Part shown: in pieces, positions 1 through 5,302 of the stretch
How the letters are laid out: every line of letters starts with the position of its first letter
Numbering within the stretch: the first letter of the stretch is position 1
Assembly (NCBI GenBank): GCA_963974055.1
Contig: CAXBCP010000072.1
Span: 1-7,261, forward strand
Direction: 5' to 3'
From: CAXBCP01 sp963974055
GTDB taxonomy: Bacteria; Pseudomonadota; Alphaproteobacteria; MPNO01; UBA830
DNA length: 7,261 nt
Program-made: the position numbers and the translations under genes
Notes under the pieces: generated by a model
The model's input: only the letters and a program-made list of their open reading frames with translations
Database searches by the model: none
Told to the model about the DNA's origin: nothing

Positions 1-7
1 CGTCCGG

Positions 8-27
8 GCGCCGGAATGCCCCGGCGC
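8..27 (-). terminator. Hairpin 3' of the peptidoglycan-binding-like gene
   Basis: A perfect 7-bp GC stem (GCGCCGG at 8-14 paired with CCGGCGC at 21-27) with a 6-nt loop starts 6 bases beyond the TAG stop at 34-36 of the minus-strand gene. The position suits a transcription terminator or RNA 3'-end stabiliser. No T run is seen before the window edge, so an intrinsic terminator cannot be confirmed. Confidence 0.5.
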
Positions 28-33
28 ATCCCG

Positions 34-1545
34 CTATTTGGTGGGCAGTTTTTCGAGCAGCTTTATCCATTGATCAACCGAGCCCGGGTCGAGTTCCCCA
101 TCCGAGAGGTCTTTTAATTTCCGGATGAGCGGTTCGATCAGGTCTTCCAGCGCATCGATATCGACCGTTTCATTCGCCCCGGGCTTGGGAATTGTGATCA
201 GGATTGCATCTTCTTCCTTATTTATGAGGATCTGCTGCGCAGCCCTTTCCTCCCGCGCACTGAGCGTCTTGCCGTCGGCATGGGTGTCGACGGTGTTGAT
301 AAAGATGCGAATTTTGCGCAGGCCCGAAGTTATGAACGTTATGTCGATGAAGTTTCCGCCCTTTCGGCCGCCGGTGTCTCTGTTCTTCAGGTGGGTCTCG
401 CCCACTTCCAGCCCATCGGCGTCTCGGGAGCCGCCGATATGCTCTATACGCAGACCGATTTTCCCGGCAAGCTTTTCGATGAGCCGTGCGAGCTGAGCGT
501 TAAAAGCGCGTGTGCTTTCGTTTCCTTTGCGTTCAACGATGAGCGGAGGCGCGGGCGTGTCGCTACGGCCCGGGAGGATCACGACCAGGTTTTCCGGGTT
601 CTCGGGCATGGGAAAGCCGGCGGGAATGTCCGCGACGGGCACGGCCGGCCGGCCTTCCAGTTTTCCGTCGTTTTTGCCGGGGGTTCCGCCGGGATCTTTC
701 GGCGGGAACACTGTCTTTCCGCCGTCGAGCTGCTCCGGGTCCGGGGGAATATTGACGAGCCTGTTGTTGCCCGGCGGGTGCATGGTGAATTCGGATTCCG
801 GATCGGAACCGCCCCGGCGGTTTCGCGTTTTCTGTTCGGCCGTTCTGGCGGCCTCGGCGACCGCCCCGCTCGCGGCGGCGCCACGGGCGGATCTCGCTAT
901 ATGCGGCGCTACCCGCCCCAGAAACATAAACAGCGGGAAGAGGGCCGGCGCCAGCGCGATCTGCGTTTCGTCCGGGGTGGATCCGCCCGTGTTTTCCCTG
1001 AGCGACTGCCGCAGGGACGCGATCGTTTCCCCATCCGGATCGGCGCGGCCGTCGGGCAGCAGCTTCGTGTCGTTCTGAAAGTCGAGGAGCGCCTTGACCG
1101 TCCTGTCGTCAATGAAGGGCGACGGCGGCGCGGTGCGGTCGTATTTCAGGTAGCCGAGCGTGCCGAGGGCCCGTTTCACCGCGATCACGTCGGTGGGGTC
1201 GTTCTCGCCGCCGTCGCCGACGCTCCGGCGCAGGGCGGCGTCGTCGGGAGCGGAGGTATCGATTCCCTCGCCCGTGATCCGGGAGACCAGGTTGCGTTCC
1301 GTTTCGCCCCCGGGGGCCAGGCGGCCGTCTTCGACGAGGCCGGATGTTTTCTGAAAATGCCGGATGTCCGCATCGAGTTCGTCGTCGATGAACCCCGACA
1401 GTTCTTCCGGGATGATTTCGTCGCCGTTCAGCGCCTTCAGGGTGCCGCGGACGAGCCGGATATCGTCCGGGTCGTTGTCCAGCCCCGCGCCGACCGGCCG
1501 GTTGATGAGGTGTTGCATTGCGAAGTCCCGCCGCTGTTTCGCCAT
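34..1545 (-). CDS. Protein with two peptidoglycan-binding-like repeats and an unassigned C-terminal domain
   Basis: 503 residues; function not recognised. Residues about 15-86 and 105-183 are two copies of one module: both have the pattern VG.G..NDP.D near the start, then FIDD, an FQ pair, DGR and a GET close to the end. This matches the general plan of peptidoglycan-binding (PG_binding_1-like) three-helix modules. Residues 196-217 form a hydrophobic stretch (possible membrane or amphipathic helix), followed by an Ala-rich segment, a Pro/Gly-rich linker (about 245-335) and an alpha/beta C-terminal part (about 336-460) with motifs EHIGGS, RKGGNFIDITF and FINTVDTHADG. No signal peptide is seen, which is odd for a wall-binding protein. 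The start is uncertain: the ATG at 1545 directly follows a T8 run with no Shine-Dalgarno sequence, and Met10 (1518-1516) is an alternative that keeps both repeats. The C-terminal part could be enzymatic (perhaps nuclease-like), but I cannot assign it. Confidence 0.82.
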   Translation of the reverse strand: MAKQRRDFAMQHLINRPVGAGLDNDPDDIRLVRGTLKALNGDEIIPEELSGFIDDELDADIRHFQKTSGLVEDGRLAPGGETERNLVSRITGEGIDTSAPDDAALRRSVGDGGENDPTDVIAVKRALGTLGYLKYDRTAPPSPFIDDRTVKALLDFQNDTKLLPDGRADPDGETIASLRQSLRENTGGSTPDETQIALAPALFPLFMFLGRVAPHIARSARGAAASGAVAEAARTAEQKTRNRRGGSDPESEFTMHPPGNNRLVNIPPDPEQLDGGKTVFPPKDPGGTPGKNDGKLEGRPAVPVADIPAGFPMPENPENLVVILPGRSDTPAPPLIVERKGNESTRAFNAQLARLIEKLAGKIGLRIEHIGGSRDADGLEVGETHLKNRDTGGRKGGNFIDITFITSGLRKIRIFINTVDTHADGKTLSAREERAAQQILINKEEDAILITIPKPGANETVDIDALEDLIEPLIRKLKDLSDGELDPGSVDQWIKLLEKLPTK

Positions 1546-1577
1546 AAAAAAAACCGCCGGGACGGAAGCCTGGCGGT
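1546..1577 (-). terminator. Terminator-like hairpin abutting the start codon (proximal of a tandem pair)
   Basis: On the minus strand ACCGCC (1577-1572) pairs with GGCGGT (1558-1553); after one mismatch two further G-C pairs close a 7-nt loop. A T8 run follows immediately (1553-1546), and the next three bases are the proposed ATG at 1545. This has the form of an intrinsic terminator. Its place between the candidate promoters and the coding start suggests either insulation from kinase-operon readthrough or an attenuator in the leader. Confidence 0.65.
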
Positions 1578-1580
1578 CAT

Positions 1581-1613
1581 AAAAAAAGCCGCGGCCCGGT
1601 GGCGGGCGCGGCT
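1581..1613 (-). terminator. Terminator-like hairpin (distal of the tandem pair)
   Basis: On the minus strand AGCCGCG (1613-1607) pairs perfectly with CGCGGCT (1593-1587) around a 13-nt GC-rich loop, followed by a T7 run (1587-1581, the first T also being the last stem base). It lies 3 bases upstream of the second hairpin and has the same hairpin, T run, ATG pattern. Confidence 0.65.
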
Positions 1614-1627
1614 GTCTCAGTGTGGTT

Positions 1628-1656
1628 GTTTTACCCTAAATCCGGTCCCCTGTCAA
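1628..1656 (-). promoter_or_regulatory. Sigma70-like promoter candidate, downstream of two
   Basis: On the minus strand a perfect TTGACA (1656-1651), a 17-bp spacer and TAAAAC (1633-1628, 4 of 6 matches to TATAAT). Transcription would begin near 1621, just before the tandem hairpins, giving a leader of about 75 nt to the ATG at 1545. Sequence match only. Confidence 0.45.
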
Positions 1657-1665
1657 ATTTTAATG

Positions 1666-1675
1666 CCTTATAAGG
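1666..1675. other. 10-bp perfect palindrome between the two promoter candidates
   Basis: CCTTATAAGG reads the same on both strands and sits between the -10 of the upstream promoter candidate and the -35 of the downstream one. It is where an operator could be, but a short AT-centred palindrome may occur by chance. Confidence 0.25.
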
Positions 1676-1680
1676 TAAAA

Positions 1681-1710
1681 AATATGAACGAATTTTAGAA
1701 AGGATGTCAA
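1681..1710 (-). promoter_or_regulatory. Sigma70-like promoter candidate, upstream of two
   Basis: On the minus strand a perfect TTGACA (1710-1705) with an 18-bp spacer to CATATT (1686-1681, 4 of 6 matches), in a locally AT-rich stretch that stands out from the GC-rich surroundings. It points toward the peptidoglycan-binding-like gene. Together with the second candidate 54 bp downstream it could give that gene a transcription unit separate from the kinase operon. Confidence 0.45.
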
Positions 1711-1769
1711 TTTAACGCCTTTTTAGAAATGTTATTGACGGGCCAGACGTTCCACGCATTTCCGATGCA

Positions 1770-1800
1770 CCGAAACCGCGAAAGGGCGCGGCGGTTCCGG
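1770..1800 (-). terminator. Hairpin just after the sensor kinase gene
   Basis: On the minus strand CCGGAACCGC (1800-1791) pairs with GCGGTTTCGG (1779-1770) over 10 positions with one G-U wobble and an 11-nt loop, beginning 8 bases after the kinase stop. On the plus strand the wobble becomes an A-C mismatch, so the structure favours minus-strand RNA. No T run follows, so it may be a 3'-end stabiliser or a weak or Rho-assisted terminator. Confidence 0.5.
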
Positions 1801-1808
1801 AAAAGGCG

Positions 1809-4550
1809 CTAGCCGGCAGCATTGCCGTTCGACACCGGTATCCGGACCGTGAATACCGCACCCCGGGACGTGTTCCGCTCGAGGTCGATCGTGCCCCCGA
1901 GAATTTCGATGATTTCCTTCGAAATCACGAGCCCGAGCCCGCTGCCGCTGACCTTCGACCTGGTGTCGCTTGTGCTGCGCGAGAACCGCGTGAAGATAAG
2001 CTCGCGGTCCTGTTCGGAAATTCCGGGACCGTTATCGGACACCGAAACTTCGATCACCCGATGCCGGCGAATCGCGCGGATCTCGATCTCGGGATCGGGG
2101 CTGTCGTTGTACTTGACCGCGTTCGACAACAGATTGACGAATACCTGTGTCAGGCGGCCGCGGTCGATACGGGCGTGCATCGGCGCGCGGTCATACGCCG
2201 AAATCACGCGGACGCCGTTCTGTTCCGAATACCCCTGCACTGCGAGGATCGCGTCGTCCAGGATGGCGATCACGTCGGTTTCCTCGATATTGAAGGTCAC
2301 CGTGCCTTCGGCCATGCCCGCAAGGTCCAGTATGTCGTCCAGCAGGCGGCTCAGCCGCTGGCTTTCCTTGGCGATGATGCCGATCGACCTGATCCGGCGT
2401 TCTTCCGGGACGTCGTCATAGGCCAGCAAAAGTTCCGAGACCGCGCGGATGGAGGTCATGGGCGTGCGCAGCTCGTGGCTGACGCGGCTGAGGAAATCGT
2501 CCTTCTGCTTGTCGAGCCGCCGGAGCTGCTCGTTCGCTTTCTTGAGCTGGTTTGCCGTGTGTTCCAGTTCGCGGGACTGGGTTTCGAGCCGGTGGCTGTA
2601 CTGGATCACCTGCTGCGTCTCGTCGAGGATGCCGATGATCTCGTCCAGGCTGATCGATTCGCCCTTGGTCACCCCGGATATCAGCGCGCGGGCGGAAGCC
2701 GCGCCCACACTGCCCGCAAGGTTCCGTTCGACCTGGGCGATCAGGGCGGGCGCCGCCTCCAGGGATTCCTGCGGTGCGCGGCGTCCGGCGAAAAAATCGG
2801 CGAAAATCCGGTCGCTGCGGTCGCGGCCAAGCACGCGCTCGGTGAGGCCGCGCAAATCGTCGGCGGTCGCCGAGCGCTGCCAGGCCAGTGCGTCGTCGCC
2901 GGGCTGCTGACGGAAGGCATCGGTAAACAGCGCGCTTTGCAGCCGTTCGAGCGGCCCCGGTCGGGTTATCAGCGAAATACCGACATACAGCCCGATATTG
3001 GCGACGTAGCTCCAGAACAGGGAATGAAACAGCGGATCCCAGTTTTCGGCGCCGAAAAGGGCCTGCGGGCGCAGGAAGGAAATGCCGCCCGGGCCGTCGG
3101 CGAGCAATAGCGGCGCCGTGACATCGGGCTGGATAAGCGCAGGCAGCAGCAGCGTGTAGGCCCAGACGGCGAACCCGGCGATGAGCCCGGTCAGCGCCCC
3201 GCGTTCCGTCGCCCCGCGCCAGTACAGACCGCCGATCAGGGCCGGCAGAAACTGCGCGACGGCGGCGAAGGATATCAGGCCGATGGCGGCCAGCGCACCG
3301 GGCGCGCTGATCCGGTAGTACACGAGCGCGAGCGTGAAAATCACCAGGATCGAAATGCGCCGGACCCAGAGAATTTGCGTCGCCAGTTCGCCGCTCGATC
3401 CGCGGGCCCGTCTCAGCCCGAACAGCACCGGCATGATCACGTGGTTCGACAGCATGATCGACAGCGCGATACTGGCGACGATGACCATCGACGTCGCCGA
3501 TGAAAACCCGCCGATAAAGGCGAACAGCGCCAGCCAGTCGTTGCCGGTGGCGATCGGTACCGTCAGCACGAACAGATCGGGATTGCTGCCGTCGGGCAGC
3601 AGGGTCATTCCGGCAAGGGCGATCGGGATAACGAAAAGGCTGATCAGAAAAAGATAAAGCGGAAACAGCCACGCTGCGGTGGCGAGATGGCGTTCGTTCT
3701 CGATCTCGACGATCGCGACCTGGAACTGGCGGGGCAGGCAGATGATCGCCGACGCCGACAGGAACAGGACGGTCAGCCAGCGCGTCCCGGACCCTTCGCG
3801 GAACGTCCAGAGATAGGAAAGTTCGGCCGCCCGCTCTTTGCCGGGCGAAAATACGCCGTCCGGCCCGGGGCCGAGGACGAGAACGACCAGCAGGCCGACG
3901 CTCATCACGGCGATCAGTTTGACCAGCGATTCAAAGGCGATGGCGGCGACGATGCCGGGGTGATGTTCGTCGGCGCCCACCTTCCGGGTGCCGAACACGA
4001 TGGCGAAAAGCGCCATGCACATCGCGACCCAGAGCGCGGTATCGGCGAAGATCGACCCCGACGCCGCGCCGGCGGTAGCGCCGGTAACGGCAACATACGT
4101 GGTGGCGACGGCTTTGAGCTGCAGCGCGATATACGGCGTCGTTCCGATCACCGCGACCAGAGTCACGACGACCGCAAGCCGGCCCGACTTTCCGTAGCGC
4201 GACGAAATGAAGTCGGCGATCGAGGTGATCCGGTGAACCTTGCTGATCCGGGCCAATTTGCGCAGAACCGCCCACCAGCCGACAAAGACGAGCGTGGGGC
4301 CGAGATAGATCGGCAGGAATTCCAGTCCGCCGCGCGATGCCGATCCGACCGCGCCGTAAAACGTCCACGATGTGCAGTAGACGGCGATCGACAATGTGTA
4401 GACGACCGGCGATGCCAGCAGGCCGGGACGGTCGCCGCGGGCGCGCTGGTCGCTCCAGAAGGCGAGGGCGAAGAGAAGTACGACATACAGAAACGAGACG
4501 CTGATAACGACCCCGACGCTGAGAATGCCGCTTCCCGCCCCCGCGCTCAT
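1809..4550 (-). CDS. SLC5 (sodium:solute symporter)-type sensor histidine kinase with STAC-like linker
   Basis: 913 residues, membrane sensor kinase of CbrA-like architecture. Residues about 10-530 form a multi-pass sodium/solute symporter-like region, including a GGFSSATSMVIVA segment (347-359) typical of SLC5 transporters and CbrA-type sensors. Residues about 555-645 resemble the STAC domain that links SLC5 regions to kinases (LAGSVGAASARALI). A coiled coil (about 650-685) leads into HisKA with H692 in SHELRTP, then HATPase_c with the N box (N806-LLSN-810), G1 (D839-NGPG) and G2 (GSGLGL, 869-874). All catalytic motifs are intact, so autophosphorylation is expected. Unlike Pseudomonas CbrA I see no PAS domain and the protein is shorter. 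No receiver is fused; the likely partner is the receiver encoded upstream. The ATG overlaps the preceding stop as ATGA, with no strong Shine-Dalgarno sequence, implying translational coupling. Ligand unknown; an organic acid, amino acid or similar nutrient is plausible by family. Confidence 0.93.
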   Translation of the reverse strand: MSAGAGSGILSVGVVISVSFLYVVLLFALAFWSDQRARGDRPGLLASPVVYTLSIAVYCTSWTFYGAVGSASRGGLEFLPIYLGPTLVFVGWWAVLRKLARISKVHRITSIADFISSRYGKSGRLAVVVTLVAVIGTTPYIALQLKAVATTYVAVTGATAGAASGSIFADTALWVAMCMALFAIVFGTRKVGADEHHPGIVAAIAFESLVKLIAVMSVGLLVVLVLGPGPDGVFSPGKERAAELSYLWTFREGSGTRWLTVLFLSASAIICLPRQFQVAIVEIENERHLATAAWLFPLYLFLISLFVIPIALAGMTLLPDGSNPDLFVLTVPIATGNDWLALFAFIGGFSSATSMVIVASIALSIMLSNHVIMPVLFGLRRARGSSGELATQILWVRRISILVIFTLALVYYRISAPGALAAIGLISFAAVAQFLPALIGGLYWRGATERGALTGLIAGFAVWAYTLLLPALIQPDVTAPLLLADGPGGISFLRPQALFGAENWDPLFHSLFWSYVANIGLYVGISLITRPGPLERLQSALFTDAFRQQPGDDALAWQRSATADDLRGLTERVLGRDRSDRIFADFFAGRRAPQESLEAAPALIAQVERNLAGSVGAASARALISGVTKGESISLDEIIGILDETQQVIQYSHRLETQSRELEHTANQLKKANEQLRRLDKQKDDFLSRVSHELRTPMTSIRAVSELLLAYDDVPEERRIRSIGIIAKESQRLSRLLDDILDLAGMAEGTVTFNIEETDVIAILDDAILAVQGYSEQNGVRVISAYDRAPMHARIDRGRLTQVFVNLLSNAVKYNDSPDPEIEIRAIRRHRVIEVSVSDNGPGISEQDRELIFTRFSRSTSDTRSKVSGSGLGLVISKEIIEILGGTIDLERNTSRGAVFTVRIPVSNGNAAG

Positions 4551-4807
4551 AATTGCGTTTTCCCGTCCGGGTCGCCGGTTGCCGCCTTTTTCCTTTCACT
4601 ACCGGCTTCCACCTTCAGGAGCAGCCGGGACAGCAGGCCGGCGCCGACGATCAGCGCCAGCCACGCCATGTACAAAAAGGCGGGAAGGCTGGGCAGGTCG
4701 GCGAACCAGCGGCCGCCGGACATCAGCCGGAGGATTGTCGGCAGAAGCAGGAACGTTCCCACGAGCGGCAGGAGCAACGCCGCGTCGCGGAGTTTCTGAT
4801 TGCGCAA
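4547..4807 (-). CDS. Small two-helix membrane protein, CbrX-like by position
   Basis: 86 residues with two hydrophobic segments (about 9-28 and 40-64) and a charged, probably cytoplasmic tail (65-86). It starts with TTG (4807-4805), supported by AGGAG at 4820-4816 with an 8-nt spacer. Its TGA overlaps the kinase ATG by 4 bases. In Pseudomonas a small hydrophobic protein, CbrX, is encoded immediately before the SLC5-type kinase CbrA. The same order, size class and overlap suggest an equivalent role, perhaps assisting membrane insertion, stability or sensing by the kinase. Homology to CbrX was not tested here. It also recalls the small subunits that accompany some sodium:solute symporters. Confidence 0.8.
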   Translation of the reverse strand: MRNQKLRDAALLLPLVGTFLLLPTILRLMSGGRWFADLPSLPAFLYMAWLALIVGAGLLSRLLLKVEAGSERKKAATGDPDGKTQL

Positions 4808-4815
4808 AATCCGCG

Positions 4816-4820
4816 CTCCT
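4816..4820 (-). promoter_or_regulatory. Ribosome binding site supporting a TTG start
   Basis: AGGAG lies 8 nt before the TTG of the small membrane protein gene and shares two bases with the TAG stop (4821-4819) of the receiver gene. It decides the otherwise unattractive TTG start and suggests termination-reinitiation between the two genes. Confidence 0.65.
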
Positions 4821-5217
4821 AGTCGGGCCGGGGCGGCGTCGGTGCGCCTGCGCCGTCGAGCTGAAGTCTGATGCGGCGGACCAGGTCTTCATTCGAAAAC
4901 GGCTTGGTAATAAAATCGTTGGCGCCCAGCCCTTCGGCTTTCAGCCGGTCGGCTTCCTGACCCCGTGCCGACAGCATCACCACAGGCAGCTCCCGGCTGG
5001 TGTATTGGGCTCTTACGGTGCGGAGGACCTCGAAGCCGTCGATATTCGGAATCATCACGTCCAGCAGGATAAGATCGGGGGCAACCTCTTCCAGCCGCCG
5101 GCACGCGGCGGCGCCATCGGTCACGCTTTCCACTTTCAGCCCCTGACGTTCGAGCAGAAATTCCAGCGGATCGAGAATATTCGCCTCGTCCTCGACAACC
5201 AGGATGACCTTTTGCAC
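4819..5217 (-). CDS. Single-domain CheY-like response regulator
   Basis: 132 residues, consisting only of a receiver domain. Expected phosphorylation-site residues are all present: acidic pair E9-D10, phosphoacceptor D53 in LLDVMIPNIDG, S83 (switch Ser/Thr position) and K105 in TKPF. There is no DNA-binding or enzymatic output domain; about 15 Pro-rich residues follow the last helix. The GTG start (5217-5215) is supported by GGGAG at 5229-5225 with 7-nt spacing. It is separated by 11 bp from the small membrane protein gene and is co-directional with the kinase, so phosphorylation by that kinase is the natural expectation. Output must come through protein contact or phosphotransfer to another protein. 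Close in form to stand-alone receivers such as CheY or DivK; orthology to either is not claimed. Confidence 0.95.
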   Translation of the reverse strand: MQKVILVVEDEANILDPLEFLLERQGLKVESVTDGAAACRRLEEVAPDLILLDVMIPNIDGFEVLRTVRAQYTSRELPVVMLSARGQEADRLKAEGLGANDFITKPFSNEDLVRRIRLQLDGAGAPTPPRPD

Positions 5218-5224
5218 CCCACTT

Positions 5225-5229
5225 CTCCC
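5225..5229 (-). promoter_or_regulatory. Ribosome binding site supporting a GTG start
   Basis: GGGAG stands 7 nt before the GTG of the receiver gene. The nearby ATG codons upstream are in another frame, so this site fixes the GTG as the start that gives the canonical receiver N terminus (QKVILVVEDE). Confidence 0.6.
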
Positions 5230-5251
5230 ATCATGTACGGTCTGCGCCGTT

Positions 5252-5270
5252 TGCCCGTTATGACCGGGCA
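5252..5270. other. Small hairpin in the gap between regulator and receiver genes
   Basis: TGCCCG (5252-5257) and CGGGCA (5265-5270) form a perfect 6-bp stem with a 7-nt loop in the 85-bp gap after the regulator stop. No T run follows on either strand, so it is not a convincing terminator. It might act as a processing or partial termination site that sets regulator versus kinase-module expression. Confidence 0.3.
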
Positions 5271-5302
5271 GTTCATGCGAAAATCATGCGCGTTATCGGT
5301 TC

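Noticed and set aside
1435..1580. Short minus-strand frame (about 47 codons) from the ATG after the T7 run at 1580, a possible leader peptide
   Set aside because: It has no ribosome binding site, runs out of frame into the downstream gene and has an Arg/Pro/Gly-rich product, so I do not call a leader peptide.
280..1698. Long plus-strand open frame (472 codons) opposite the peptidoglycan-binding-like gene
   Set aside because: Its product shows no recognisable domain and an Arg-rich composition typical of the antisense of GC-rich coding DNA. The minus-strand frame encodes an internally repeated domain protein.
1614..1808. Possible small RNA or extra gene in the AT-rich part upstream of the peptidoglycan-binding-like gene
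   Set aside because: No open frame with a ribosome binding site, and only the promoter-like and hairpin elements already listed. A small RNA is possible but not supported beyond those.
2061..3110. Long plus-strand open frame opposite the kinase gene
   Set aside because: It lies fully inside the kinase's conserved HisKA, STAC and symporter coding region. Its product resembles no family and reads as an antisense shadow.
2416..3672. Second minus-strand open frame inside the kinase gene
   Set aside because: It is a shifted frame of the kinase with Arg/Ala/Pro-rich translation and no motifs.
3687..4799. Plus-strand open frame spanning the kinase start and the small membrane gene
   Set aside because: The composition is strongly Asp/Arg/Gly-rich and low in hydrophobics, as expected of antisense to membrane-protein coding sequence. 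No credible start or domain.
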